From Tahibacter soli (GTDB lineage: Bacteria; Pseudomonadota; Gammaproteobacteria; Xanthomonadales; Rhodanobacteraceae), in the NCBI RefSeq assembly GCF_025717065.2, contig NZ_JAOVZO020000015.1, positions 124,001 through 188,000 on the forward strand: a DNA stretch of 64,000 nt. Reading direction: 5' to 3'. The notes beneath the pieces are model-generated. The model made no database searches. It saw only the letters and a program-made list of their open reading frames with translations, and was not told the DNA's origin. How positions within the stretch are numbered: position 1 is the stretch's first letter; every line of letters starts with the position of its first letter. This document shows positions 52,772-61,910 of the stretch, one piece after another. A program made the position numbers and the translations under genes.

Positions 52772-53552
52772 ATTCACGCTGCCGAAGAACTCGAAGATCC
52801 AGCAGGGTCGCCACTTTCCGGCGAAATCCGATGCGAAGAACGTACGCACGTTCAAGGTGTACCGCTGGAATCCCGACGACGGCAAGAACCCGAGCGTCGA
52901 CACCTACGACGTCGATCTCGCCGCGTGCGGCCCGATGGTTCTCGACGCGCTGATCAAGATCAAGAACGAGATCGACCCGACGCTGACGTTCCGCCGCTCG
53001 TGCCGCGAGGGCATCTGCGGGTCGTGCGCGATGAACATCGACGGCACGAACACGCTGGCGTGCACGAAGGCGATCGGCGACTGCGACGCGAAGGAGGTGC
53101 CGATCTACCCGCTGCCGCATATGCAGGTGATCAAGGATCTCGTGCCCGACCTCACGCATTTCTACGCGCAGTACGCGTCGATCAAGCCGTGGATCCGCAC
53201 GCAGAGCGCGCCGCCGCCGGACGCCGAGCGCCTGCAGTCGAAGGACGACCGCGCCAAGCTCGACGGCCTGTACGAGTGCATCCTGTGCGCGTGCTGCTCG
53301 ACGTCGTGCCCGAGCTACTGGTGGAACGGCGATCGCTACCTCGGTCCCGCCATTCTGCTGCAGGCCTATCGCTGGATCGTCGACAGCCGCGACGAGGACA
53401 CCGGTGCGCGCCTGGACGACCTCGAAGATCCGTTCCGCCTGTATCGCTGCCACACGATCATGAACTGCGCGCGCACCTGCCCGAAGGGCCTGAACCCGGC
53501 CAAGGCGATCGCCGAGATCAAGAAACTGATGGTGCAGCGCCAGTCGGTGTGA
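52764..53552 (+). CDS. sdhB: Succinate dehydrogenase iron-sulphur subunit
   Basis: 262 residues from ATG 52764. [2Fe-2S] ligands in [18 protein letters not shown] plus the later Cys of TLACTKA; [4Fe-4S] ligands in [15 protein letters not shown]; [3Fe-4S] ligands in [18 protein letters not shown]-terminal ferredoxin-like domain begins with [10 protein letters not shown], longer by about 20 residues than E. coli SdhB. Passes electrons from SdhA to the quinone site of SdhCD. Stop shares a base with the sdhE start (TGATG). Confidence 0.98.
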   Translation: MAEFTLPKNSKIQQGRHFPAKSDAKNVRTFKVYRWNPDDGKNPSVDTYDVDLAACGPMVLDALIKIKNEIDPTLTFRRSCREGICGSCAMNIDGTNTLACTKAIGDCDAKEVPIYPLPHMQVIKDLVPDLTHFYAQYASIKPWIRTQSAPPPDAERLQSKDDRAKLDGLYECILCACCSTSCPSYWWNGDRYLGPAILLQAYRWIVDSRDEDTGARLDDLEDPFRLYRCHTIMNCARTCPKGLNPAKAIAEIKKLMVQRQSV

Positions 53553-53803
53553 TGACCGACGCGTCGCAGATCAATCGTCTGCGCTGGCGCTGCCGGCGCG
53601 GCACGCGCGAGCTCGACGCGCTGGTCGGCTGGTGGCTGAACGCGCGTTACGCGCAGGCCGACGAAGAGACGCAGCGCGCGTTCGCCGAACTGCTCGACGT
53701 GCAGGATCCGGATCTTTGGAACTGGCTCGTCGGACGCGAGGCGCCGCCGCGCGCCGACTGGCGGCGGATCGTCGATGAAATCCGCGCAAGCGATCGCGTT
53801 TGA
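53552..53803 (+). CDS. sdhE: FAD assembly factor SdhE
   Basis: 83 residues from ATG 53552. Carries the RGxxELD motif needed for flavinylation (CRRGTRELDALVGWWLN), followed by FAELLDVQDPDLWNWLVGRE, the rest of the five-helix DUF339 domain. Assists covalent attachment of FAD to SdhA. In enterobacteria the same protein was first described as the CptB antitoxin with YgfX; here too it overlaps ygfX (29 bp). Confidence 0.95.
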   Translation: MTDASQINRLRWRCRRGTRELDALVGWWLNARYAQADEETQRAFAELLDVQDPDLWNWLVGREAPPRADWRRIVDEIRASDRV

Positions 53804-54218
53804 GGTCGCGCCGTCGCGGCGCCTCGTCTATCTGCTGGTCTCGCTGGCCCTTGCCGCGATGCTCGCGGTGACGCTGTCGGGCGTGCCGCATGCCGACATC
53901 TGGCGCGGAATGATATTGCTCGGAACGGTCGTTTCCGCGACGCGATACGCCCGCACGGGCACATGGCGTGTCGCATGGCGCGAAGACGGCACCTGGGGCG
54001 TCGCCGACGCGCGGTCGGTCGCTTCCGAGGCGACGCTCGCGGGCTGGAGCCGGATCGGCCACTTCGCCGCGCTGCGCCTGACGCTCGCGTCCGGGCGGCG
54101 CTTGTCGCTATTGTTGCTGCCCGACAATGTCGACGCCGTCACGCGCCGGCGCCTCGTCGTGCGGCTCGCACGGGGCGAAGCTGCGCAAGCGGCTGCCGAT
54201 GTGTCATTGTTGCCATGA
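53775..54218 (+). CDS. ygfX: YgfX (CptA)-like membrane protein
   Basis: 147 residues from ATG 53775. Two N-terminal membrane spans (LVYLLVSLALAAMLAVTLSG, IWRGMILLGTVVSATRYA) and a cytoplasmic beta domain containing WRVAWREDGTWGVADARS and LLLPDNVDAVTRRRLVVRL. The L-L-L-P-D-N motif and size match YgfX. Enteric YgfX has been reported to act on division and cytoskeletal proteins and to bind SdhE. The overlap with sdhE supports coupled translation. Similarity is by motif and synteny. Confidence 0.82.
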   Translation: MKSAQAIAFEVAPSRRLVYLLVSLALAAMLAVTLSGVPHADIWRGMILLGTVVSATRYARTGTWRVAWREDGTWGVADARSVASEATLAGWSRIGHFAALRLTLASGRRLSLLLLPDNVDAVTRRRLVVRLARGEAAQAAADVSLLP

Positions 54219-54244
54219 TTCGCGCGTCGTTCGCGCAGGTTCGC

Positions 54245-54799
54245 ATGCCGATGAAAAAATCCCTGATCACGAGCGCGTGCCTCACCGCCGCGTGGGCGCT
54301 GTGCGGCACGGCCGCCGCGGCGCAGCCGCCGTCCAAGACGATGTTCAAGTGCGTCGACGCCGCAGGCGTGACGACGTTCCAGGCGCTGCCGTGCACGGCG
54401 GGCGCCAGGCAGTCGGAGGTCAAACTGCGCGAGCCGGCGAAAGAATCCGGAGCGCAGCCGGAACAGGCGCCGGAAATCGATCCGGAAACCGGCCTGCCGG
54501 TCGAGCCCAAGCCGCTCGTGTCGTACGAATGCACGACCGCGCAGGGCTGGACGTTCTACAAGCACCGGCCGTGCCCGCCGGGCGTGCGCGTCCCGACGCC
54601 GGGCGCCACGACCGTCGACGCGAGCGACACGCTCGCCGCGACGCAGGGCGAATGGATACGCGTCAGCGGCGCGCCGGTGCCGCGGCTGGAAGCCTGCCGC
54701 CGCATCGCCGAAGGCCCGGCGCGCAAGGGACACGTCTTCGACGACGTCGCCACCGAACGCGACCGCGCGGCCGGCAACGATCCGTGCCTGCAAAAATAA
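54245..54799 (+). CDS. Secreted DUF4124-like protein
   Basis: 184 residues from ATG 54245 (AGG five bases upstream). Other in-frame ATGs are 54215, overlapping the ygfX stop, and 54251. Signal peptide KKSLITSACLTAAWALCGTA with cut near AAAA-Q. Two short Cys-containing repeats of DUF4124 type: TMFKCVDAAGVTTFQALPC and VSYECTTAQGWTFYKHRPC, each with a Cys pair and an aromatic Y/F before the second. Periplasmic and probably disulphide-bonded; family function unknown. Ends 72 bp before lolC. Confidence 0.75.
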   Translation: MPMKKSLITSACLTAAWALCGTAAAAQPPSKTMFKCVDAAGVTTFQALPCTAGARQSEVKLREPAKESGAQPEQAPEIDPETGLPVEPKPLVSYECTTAQGWTFYKHRPCPPGVRVPTPGATTVDASDTLAATQGEWIRVSGAPVPRLEACRRIAEGPARKGHVFDDVATERDRAAGNDPCLQK

Positions 54800-54871
54800 C
54801 GGCCGCGTTATCGCACTCCCGGCGCCGTTCGCGGTCGGAAGCCGCCAGTGTCGCAAAGGAATGACGCATCG

Positions 54872-56113
54872 ATGTTCCGACCGCTAGAACTCTTCATCGG
54901 CCTGCGCTACACGCGCGCCAAGCGCCGCAACCATTTCATCTCGTTCATCTCGCTCGTCTCGATGGCCGGCATCGCGCTCGGCGTCATGGCGCTCATCGTC
55001 GTGATCTCGGTCATGAACGGTTTCGACAACGAGCTGCGCACGCGCATCCTCGGCATGGTGTCGCACGCGACGATCGCCGGCGTTGGCGAAAGCGTGCGCG
55101 ACTGGCCGGAGGTCATCAAAAAGGCCGAAGCGAATCCGCGCGTGCTGGGCGCGGCGCCCTACACCGAGCGCGAGGCGATGCTGCAGGGCCAGCGCGTCGC
55201 CGGCGCGCTCGTGCGAGGCATCCTGCCGGAGCAGGAGCCCAAAGTGTCCGAAGTCGGCAAGAAGATGGTCGCCGGAGAACTCCACGACCTCGTGGCCGGC
55301 GGCTTCGGCATCGTGCTCGGCAAGGAGCTCGCGTACAAGCTCGGCGTCGACGTCGGCGAGAAGATCGTCGTCTACGCGCCGGAAATCCGCGCGACGCCGG
55401 TCGGTGCGGTGCCGCGGCTCAAGTCGTTCACGGTCGTCGGCATCTTCGAGATCGGCATGGAGGAATTCGACTCGGGCCTCGCGATCGTGCACCTCGCCGA
55501 CGCGCAGCGGCTGTACCAGACCGACGGCCCCGACGGCGTACGCCTGAAACTCGACGACATGTTCAAGGCGCTCGGCGTCGCGCGCGAACTCGCCGGCGAC
55601 CTCGGCGGCCTGTACCGCGTGCGCGACTGGATGCAGGGCCACCAGAACTTCTTCCGCGCGATCGCGATGGAGAAGCGCGTGATGTTCATGATCCTGTCGC
55701 TGATCGTCGCGGTCGCGGCGTTCAACCTGGTGTCCACGCTGGTCATGCTCGTGACCGACAAGCAGGCCGACATCGCGATCCTGCGCACGCTCGGCGCGAC
55801 GCCCGGCAGCATCATGGGCGTGTTCATGGTGCAGGGCGTCTTCGTCGGCGTGATCGGCATCCTGATCGGCGTGGTGTCGGGCGTGATCATGGCGCTCAAT
55901 CTCGAGGCGGTGGTGAAATGGATCGAGCACACCTTCGGCGTCGCGTTCCTGTCGCCCGACGTGTACTACATCAGCGACCTGCCGTCGGACATGCACTGGA
56001 GCGACGTCGGCCTGATCGCGCTGCTCGGCTTCGTGTTTTCGCTGCTCGCGACGATCTATCCCGCGTGGCGCGCCGCGCGTACCGAACCCGCCGCGGCGCT
56101 GCGCTATGAGTAA
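54872..56113 (+). CDS. lolC: Lipoprotein-releasing ABC transporter permease LolC/LolE type
   Basis: 413 residues from ATG 54872, with AAAGGA 11 bases upstream. N-terminal [20 protein letters not shown], then TM1 ([20 protein letters not shown]) and the [11 protein letters not shown] motif of LolC/E; a periplasmic MacB-like domain (about 50-270); three C-terminal membrane helices ([60 protein letters not shown]). Releases outer-membrane-destined lipoproteins from the inner membrane to LolA. A single permease gene precedes lolD, consistent with a homodimeric LolF-like arrangement, though a second gene may lie elsewhere. Confidence 0.93.
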   Translation: MFRPLELFIGLRYTRAKRRNHFISFISLVSMAGIALGVMALIVVISVMNGFDNELRTRILGMVSHATIAGVGESVRDWPEVIKKAEANPRVLGAAPYTEREAMLQGQRVAGALVRGILPEQEPKVSEVGKKMVAGELHDLVAGGFGIVLGKELAYKLGVDVGEKIVVYAPEIRATPVGAVPRLKSFTVVGIFEIGMEEFDSGLAIVHLADAQRLYQTDGPDGVRLKLDDMFKALGVARELAGDLGGLYRVRDWMQGHQNFFRAIAMEKRVMFMILSLIVAVAAFNLVSTLVMLVTDKQADIAILRTLGATPGSIMGVFMVQGVFVGVIGILIGVVSGVIMALNLEAVVKWIEHTFGVAFLSPDVYYISDLPSDMHWSDVGLIALLGFVFSLLATIYPAWRAARTEPAAALRYE

Positions 56114-56822
56114 CGCGATGAACACGAACGACGACGTGGTGCTGCGCGCGAGCGGCGTGGCCAAGACCTATCAGGAAGGCAAGCTGCGCACCGACGTGCT
56201 CGCCGACGTGAGCTTCGCGCTCCGGCGCGGCGAGACGCTCGCGATCGTCGGCGCCTCGGGCTCGGGCAAGAGCACGCTGCTGCACATCCTGGGCGGCCTC
56301 GACACGCCGAGCACCGGCGAAATCGACGTCGCCGGCCAGCGGATGTCGGCGCTGTCCGACCGTGCGCGCGGCCTGCTGCGCAATCGCGCGCTCGGCTTCA
56401 TTTATCAATTTCACCACTTGTTGCCGGAATTCACGGCGCTCGAAAACGTCTGCATGCCGCTTCTGATCCGCGGCACGCCGATCGGCCAGGCGCGCGCGCA
56501 GGCGACCGACCTGCTCGGCCGTGTGGGCCTCGCCGCGCGGCTCGAACACAAGCCGGGCGAAATGTCCGGCGGCGAACGCCAGCGCTGCGCCGTCGCGCGC
56601 GCGCTCGTCACGCGGCCCGCGTGCGTGCTCGGCGACGAACCCACCGGCAATCTCGACGAGAAGAACGCCGCGCAAGTCTACGGCCTCATGCTCGAACTCA
56701 ACCGCGAAATCGGCACGAGCTTCGTGCTCGTCACGCACGACCTCGGCCTAGCGCGGCGCATGGACAGGGTGCTGGAGCTCCACGGCGGACGATTGACGGA
56801 GGCCGCCGCAACCGCGGCGTAA
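56106..56822 (+). CDS. lolD: Lipoprotein-releasing ABC transporter ATPase LolD
   Basis: 238 residues from ATG 56106 (overlaps lolC by 8 bp; ATG 56118 is possible). Walker [11 protein letters not shown] loop [19 protein letters not shown] (the F-x-H-L-L-P-E-F block is LolD-specific), signature [15 protein letters not shown], Walker [12 protein letters not shown], switch His in LVTHDL. Powers LolC with ATP hydrolysis at the inner-membrane cytoplasmic face. Confidence 0.96.
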   Translation: MSNAMNTNDDVVLRASGVAKTYQEGKLRTDVLADVSFALRRGETLAIVGASGSGKSTLLHILGGLDTPSTGEIDVAGQRMSALSDRARGLLRNRALGFIYQFHHLLPEFTALENVCMPLLIRGTPIGQARAQATDLLGRVGLAARLEHKPGEMSGGERQRCAVARALVTRPACVLGDEPTGNLDEKNAAQVYGLMLELNREIGTSFVLVTHDLGLARRMDRVLELHGGRLTEAAATAA

Positions 56823-56830
56823 CCCGACCG

Positions 56831-59134
56831 GTGCAGGCCGCCCCACGACATCCTGCACCGTATCCTTCGCACCCTCTCTCACCGGCCGGCGCGCTCGCGT
56901 GGCTCGCGGGCGCCGTCGCGGTACAGGCGCTGACGGCGCTGCCGCCGTGGCCCGTGTCGCTCGCGTGCATCGTCGTCGCGCTCGTCGCCTGCGTGTGGGC
57001 GCCGCGGCTGCGTCTGCCGGCGCTCGCGCTGTTCGGCGCGGGCTGGGCGATGCTGCACGCGGCCTGGGGCCTCGATCGCCGCCTGCCGCACGCGCTCGAA
57101 GGCGAAGACGTCGTACTCGTCGGAACGATCGCCGGCCTCGTCGACACGCGCGGCGAATCGACGCGCTTCGACGTGCGCGTGCGCGGCACGCCGGTCGACG
57201 GCGTCGTGCGCCTGTCGTGGTACGGCGACGCGCCGGCGCTCGCGCCGTGCGAAACGTGGCGGCTCACCGTGCGGCTCAAGCGTCCGCGCGGCCTCGTCAA
57301 TCCCGGCGGATTCGACTTCGAACGCTACGCGCTGCAGCAGGGCGTGGTCGCGACCGGCTACGTGCGAGACGACGCGCCGGCCGAGCGCGTGATCGCAGGC
57401 GGCGTGTGCGTCGACGCGTGGCGCGCGCGCATCAGCGACGCGATCGCGCGGCAGTTCGGCGACACGGCGATCGCGCACCTGATCGCCGCGCTCGCGGTTG
57501 GCGATCAGCGCGCGCTCGGCGAGCCCGAGTGGCAGGTGCTGCGCGCGACGGGCATCGGACATCTGATCGCGATCTCCGGCTTTCACATCGGCATGCTCGC
57601 CGCGTTCGGCGCGCTCGTCATGCGCTTCGTATGGCGCCGGATACCGGCGCTCGCGCGACGCGTTCCGGCACCGCTCGTCGAAGCGCCGTTCGGGCTCGCG
57701 TGCGCGACGCTGTACGCCGCGCTTGCCGGGTTCGGTCTGCCGACCCTGCGCACGCTCGCGATGATCGCGGTCGTCGCGCTCGCGAGCCTGCGCCGGCGCC
57801 ATCTGCCGATCGCTCAGGGACTCGCGCTCGCCGCGGTCGCGATCCTCGCGGTCGATCCGCTGGCGGTGCTGTCGGCGTCGTTCTGGCTGTCGTTCGCGGG
57901 CGTCGCGTGGCTCGTGTTCTGCCTTGGCGCACGCGCGGCGCGAGGAACGCGCGGACTCGTCGCGGCGCAGGCCGTCGCGACGATCGGCCTGACGCCGCTG
58001 ACCGTGTGGTTCTTCGGACAGAGTTCGCTCGTCGGACCGCTCGCGAACCTCGTCGCGGTGCCGTGGATCAGCCTCGCCGTGGTGCCGCTGACCGTCGCCG
58101 GCAGCGTGCTCGTGCCGTTCGCGCCGTGGGCCGGCGGTGCTGCGCTGCAGGTCGCGGCGTGGCTGCTGCAGGCCCTGTGGCTGCCGCTCGAACGGCTTGC
58201 CGAGTTGCCGTACGCGCAGTGGTATTTCCCCGAAAGCACGCCGCTCGCATTCGCGTTCGCGGCGCTTGGCGCGTTGTGGCTGCTGCTGCCGCGCGGCGTG
58301 CCGGCGCGCTGGCTCGGCGTCGTGCTGCTGTTGCCGCTCGCGTGGCCGAGCGTGCGCACGCCGCCGCCGCGCGCGTTCGAAGCGGCGATGCTCGATGTCG
58401 GGCAGGGTCTCGCGGTGCTCGTGCGCACGCGCAACCACGCGCTGCTGTACGACGCCGGGGCGCGGTTTCCGTCCGGTTTCGATCTCGGTCAGGCCGCGGT
58501 CGCGCCGGCGCTGCGCGCGCTGGGCGTGCGCGAGCTCGATCGATTGATGCTCAGCCACGGCGACAACGATCACGCCGGCGGCGCGGCGGCGGTGGTCGCG
58601 GCGATGCGGCCGGCGCAGGTCGACAGCGGCGAGCCGGAACGCGTGAACACCCCGTCGCAGCCGTGCCGCGCGGGCGACGCGTGGAACTGGGATGGCGTCG
58701 CGTTCCGCGTGCTGCATCCGACCGACGCGAAAACCGTCAGCGAAAACGATCGCTCGTGCGTGCTGCTGATCGAAGCCGGCAATGCGCGCCTGCTGCTGAC
58801 CGGCGACATCACGGCGACCGTCGAAGCGGCGGTCGTGCGGGCGGCGGGGCAGGGGCCAGTCGTCGTCAGCGTGCCGCATCACGGCAGCAAGACGTCGTCG
58901 AGCGATGCGTTCGTCCGAGGGCTGTCGCCGTCGATCGCACTCGTGTCGGCGGGCTATCGCAACCGGTTCGGGCATCCGCATCCCGACGTCGTCGCGCGCT
59001 ACGCGGCGCTCGGCGTGCCGCTGATCGGCACGGCGGAGTCCGGATGTATACGGATGGAATTTTCCGCCGAACGCGGCGTGACGCCGATAGAACGGTGCCG
59101 CGAGGCGCGGCGGAAGTATTGGTCGGAGAAGTAG
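56831..59134 (+). CDS. comEC: DNA uptake protein ComEC/Rec2
   Basis: 767 residues from GTG 56831, eight bases after the lolD stop. N-terminal region with two or three membrane helices and the DUF4131/OB-like domain (about 25-150, RGLVNPGGFDFERYALQQGV); the competence membrane domain with GIGHLIAISGFHIGMLAAFG near residue 245 and several helices (LAMIAVVALASLRRRHLPIA); a C-terminal metallo-beta-lactamase-like domain (about 510-750) with AMLDVGQGLAVLVRT, LMLSHGDNDHAGGAAAV and VPHHGSKTSSSD. Forms the channel, and probably the nuclease, for single-strand DNA entry during transformation. Implies natural competence together with type IV pili. Confidence 0.94.
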   Translation: MQAAPRHPAPYPSHPLSPAGALAWLAGAVAVQALTALPPWPVSLACIVVALVACVWAPRLRLPALALFGAGWAMLHAAWGLDRRLPHALEGEDVVLVGTIAGLVDTRGESTRFDVRVRGTPVDGVVRLSWYGDAPALAPCETWRLTVRLKRPRGLVNPGGFDFERYALQQGVVATGYVRDDAPAERVIAGGVCVDAWRARISDAIARQFGDTAIAHLIAALAVGDQRALGEPEWQVLRATGIGHLIAISGFHIGMLAAFGALVMRFVWRRIPALARRVPAPLVEAPFGLACATLYAALAGFGLPTLRTLAMIAVVALASLRRRHLPIAQGLALAAVAILAVDPLAVLSASFWLSFAGVAWLVFCLGARAARGTRGLVAAQAVATIGLTPLTVWFFGQSSLVGPLANLVAVPWISLAVVPLTVAGSVLVPFAPWAGGAALQVAAWLLQALWLPLERLAELPYAQWYFPESTPLAFAFAALGALWLLLPRGVPARWLGVVLLLPLAWPSVRTPPPRAFEAAMLDVGQGLAVLVRTRNHALLYDAGARFPSGFDLGQAAVAPALRALGVRELDRLMLSHGDNDHAGGAAAVVAAMRPAQVDSGEPERVNTPSQPCRAGDAWNWDGVAFRVLHPTDAKTVSENDRSCVLLIEAGNARLLLTGDITATVEAAVVRAAGQGPVVVSVPHHGSKTSSSDAFVRGLSPSIALVSAGYRNRFGHPHPDVVARYAALGVPLIGTAESGCIRMEFSAERGVTPIERCREARRKYWSEK

Positions 59135-59139
59135 CTCTC

Positions 59140-59234
59140 GCTCGTCATCCCAGCGCAAGCTGGGATCCAGCCTTTGCTCGAAACTTTACGGCAAAGTCAA
59201 AAACTGGATCCCAGCGTTCGCTGGGATGGCGAGC
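59140..59234. repeat. REPIN-like pair of inverted palindromes
   Basis: Two 31-bp arms (59140-59170 and 59204-59234) are inverted copies with three mismatches. Each arm contains its own hairpin, ATCCCAGC-GCAA-GCTGGGAT (59147-59166) and ATCCCAGC-GTTC-GCTGGGAT (59208-59227), separated by 41 bp. This is the typical layout of extragenic palindromic doublets spread by a RAYT transposase. It sits between the convergent ends of comEC and the DUF349 gene and may stop transcription from both. Confidence 0.8.
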
Positions 59235-59254
59235 AAGGGCCGGGTGTGCACCGA

Positions 59255-61897
59255 CTACGGCAGCCGCTCCAACGCCGCCGCAAACCCTCGCGCAAACCGA
59301 TCGCGCATGTCGCCCGGCGCCGCGCCGAGTTCGACCCAGCGCGCGATCAGCGCAGTCAGTTCTTCGCGCGGCGCGGACGGCGCGCCGCCGCCCGACATGT
59401 GCTGCGAGAGTCGCGCGATCTGCAGGTCCATGCGCCGCTTGCGATCGATTTCCGGCGTTTCGATCGCGCCGAAGAATTCCAGTTCGACCAGCAGGCCGCG
59501 CGCATCGTCGTCGCCGCCGAACGCCAGCGGCGTACCGGCGAGCGCGGCGTCGAAGCGCGCCTTGAGCGGCATGGCGAGCGGCTCGGCCGTTGCGCCGATC
59601 GCGTCCCAGCGCTCGACGGCGCCCTCGGTGTCGCCGTTTTCGACCGCTTCGCACAGCGCGAGCCGCGCGAACGCGTCGTGGAATGCGGCCTGCCGGCGCC
59701 GGCGGTCGGCGTCGCGCGCGTGGCGGTCGAGCGTTTCCTGGGCGGTCTGCCAGCGGCGTTCGAGGTCGCGGTCGCGCACGCCGGTCTCGTTCCAGCGTTG
59801 TTCGATGTCGCGGCGTGCCGCACGGGGCGCGTCGGCGTCGGCCGCGAGCTGTTCGAGCGCGGCGACGACATCGAGCGCCGACTGCTTCGCGTCGGCGTCG
59901 CGCTGCTCGCGCTCGCGGCGGTTCGTGTCGAGCTTGGCGAAGACCGCGTCGCAGTGCGCGCGGAACTCCTTCCACTGCGCTTCGTCGGTGCGGCGGCGGC
60001 CGTTGCCGATCGCCTTCCAGCGCGCCTGCAGGTCGCGTACTTCGCGCGCGGCGGCCAGCGGGTCGGCGCTCGCCGCATTGCGCTCGGCGTCGGCGATCAG
60101 GCGGCGCTTCGCCGCTTCGATCTCGCCGGCGTGCGCGTCGAGCTTCGCATCGATCGCGGCGACGAGATTCTTCAGGCGTTGCGCGAGCGTCTTGCGCGCG
60201 CGCGGCTCGACGCCGTCGAGCGTGCGCAGCGACGCCGATACGTCGCGACGGCGCGCCGACAGCGCGTTCCAGTCGACGTTGCCGTCTTCGGCATCCGGCG
60301 CTTCCCACGCTGCGAGCTGTGTTTCGATTTCCTGCTGCGCCGATTTGCGCAACTCGTCGCGCTTGTTGAAATAGCCCTGCGCGGGCTTGAGCGCCTGATT
60401 GCACAGCGCGTGGAAACGCTTGCCCAGCGGATTGCTTTCGCCGCCTTCCGTCGCGTCGAGCGCCTGCCATTCCTGGCGCGCGTCGCGCACGCGGTTCGCC
60501 ACCGCGTCGGGATGCAGGCCGGCCGCGGCGAGCGCTTCGATGTCGTCGCACAGCGCCTTGCGGCGTTCGTTGTTCGACCAGCGCTGCCAGCGCTTGAGTT
60601 CGGCGTGGCGCGCCTGCGCGTTCGCGAGGCGCTTGTCGTGGCGCGCGATCGGCGGCAGGCCGTCGAGCACGCCCTGGATGCGCGTCTGCGTCGTCTGCGC
60701 GGCGGCGAGATCGCCGGCTTCGAGCTGGCCTTCGAGTTCGATCACGAGTTCGTCGAGATTGCGCCGCAGCGCCTTCTGTTGTTCTTCGTGCTTGAGCTTG
60801 TCGGCGAGCGTGCGCGCGAGTGCGGCTTCCAGATGCGCCTTGGCGAGCACCGCTTCGGCACTCGGCGCTTCTTCGACCGGCACGGGCGCCGGTTCCGGCT
60901 CGGGCGGCGGCGCGACCGCGAGCTGCGCGATGCGCTGTGCGAGCTTGCCGACGAGCGCTTCGGCCTTCTCGCGTTCGGGCAGTTCCGGCGCAGTCGCGGA
61001 GATCGCCTCGTGCGCTTCGACGACGAGCGCCTCGAGCGACGCGACCGACGCGGCCTTGTCGGCCAGGAGCGCCGTGCCGCGATCGCGCAGTTCGCGCAGG
61101 CGTTCGCGCTGCACGGCCGCCTCGGCGGTGTCGGACTTCAGAAACGCGAGCGTCGATTCGTAGCGTTCGCGCAGGAGCTTGGGCGCGCGCACGGCGACCT
61201 CGCTCCACAGCGGTTCGAGCGCGAGCAGTTCGGAGGCGCGCTCGGAACGCGGGCGGGCCAGCAGCGCTTCGATGCGTTCGCAGCACAGGCGTGCGCGCGC
61301 TTCGATCGTCGCCGCGTCGCCGGCGGCGATGCGCAGCGTCTCGACGCGTTCGCGCGCGAGGCGGCTGACGAGCTTGTCGGTCTTGCGCGTGCGTTCGGCC
61401 ACGCGCGCGAGCGCGTCGACGTCGACGACGCGGCCGAGCGCGATATGGCGCAGCTTCACGTCGGCGTCGCCGACCGCGACGTCGATCAGGAGGCTCGTGC
61501 GCGTGACGCGCGCGAGCGCGGCGCCGCGCAGCTCGCTGTCGGCCGCGTCGATCGCGACGCGTTCGAGTTCTTCGGGCGACAGCGTGTCGAGTTCGGCGAC
61601 CCGGCGATCGAGCGGCGGTACGCCGCTGCCGTTGCCGACGAGCATGGCGAGGTAGGCCGAGCGCGCGGTCTGGCGGATCGCGGCGTCGGCGTCGGCGGTC
61701 GAGCGCTCGCGCCACGCCTCGTACTGATTGAGACGGCGCAGCGCCGCGAGGCGCACGCCGGCATCGGCGTCGCTGCGCGCGATCGTCGGCAGCGCGGCCA
61801 CGAGTTCGGCGTCGCCGGCTTCGGCCACGGCGCCGCGACGCGTCGCCGGATCCTTGCTTTGCCAGCGGGGCTTGAACAACAAACGTGCGAGTTTCAT
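59255..61897 (-). CDS. DUF349-repeat protein
   Basis: 880 residues from ATG 61897. Residues about 10-160 resemble HEAT-like helical repeats (DADAGVRLAALRRLNQYEAW, DVKLRHIALGRVVDVDALAR). The rest is long coiled-coil helices with DUF349 modules, each with a W-K-x-I/L-G pattern (VRDLQARWKAIGNGRRRTDE, DIEQRWNETGVRDRDLERRW, and VRDARQEWQALD). An Ala/Pro/Glu linker lies near 330-350. Cytoplasmic, no signal or TM. DUF349 proteins are common but uncharacterised; links to DNA or ribosome maintenance have been proposed without firm evidence. Confidence 0.85.
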   Translation of the reverse strand: MKLARLLFKPRWQSKDPATRRGAVAEAGDAELVAALPTIARSDADAGVRLAALRRLNQYEAWRERSTADADAAIRQTARSAYLAMLVGNGSGVPPLDRRVAELDTLSPEELERVAIDAADSELRGAALARVTRTSLLIDVAVGDADVKLRHIALGRVVDVDALARVAERTRKTDKLVSRLARERVETLRIAAGDAATIEARARLCCERIEALLARPRSERASELLALEPLWSEVAVRAPKLLRERYESTLAFLKSDTAEAAVQRERLRELRDRGTALLADKAASVASLEALVVEAHEAISATAPELPEREKAEALVGKLAQRIAQLAVAPPPEPEPAPVPVEEAPSAEAVLAKAHLEAALARTLADKLKHEEQQKALRRNLDELVIELEGQLEAGDLAAAQTTQTRIQGVLDGLPPIARHDKRLANAQARHAELKRWQRWSNNERRKALCDDIEALAAAGLHPDAVANRVRDARQEWQALDATEGGESNPLGKRFHALCNQALKPAQGYFNKRDELRKSAQQEIETQLAAWEAPDAEDGNVDWNALSARRRDVSASLRTLDGVEPRARKTLAQRLKNLVAAIDAKLDAHAGEIEAAKRRLIADAERNAASADPLAAAREVRDLQARWKAIGNGRRRTDEAQWKEFRAHCDAVFAKLDTNRREREQRDADAKQSALDVVAALEQLAADADAPRAARRDIEQRWNETGVRDRDLERRWQTAQETLDRHARDADRRRRQAAFHDAFARLALCEAVENGDTEGAVERWDAIGATAEPLAMPLKARFDAALAGTPLAFGGDDDARGLLVELEFFGAIETPEIDRKRRMDLQIARLSQHMSGGGAPSAPREELTALIARWVELGAAPGDMRDRFARGFAAALERLP

Positions 61898-61910
61898 GCG
61901 TTCTTCGCCC

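Noticed and set aside
53552-54218. SdhE-YgfX as a stand-alone toxin-antitoxin module (CptBA).
   Set aside because: SdhE sits inside the succinate dehydrogenase operon and carries the flavinylation motif; complex II assembly is the better-supported role. Toxicity of YgfX cannot be judged from sequence.
59145-61715. Alternative minus-strand frame running through the REPIN-like element and overlapping the DUF349 gene.
   Set aside because: It is an Arg-rich shadow frame of the DUF349 gene; its last residues only translate the palindromic repeat.
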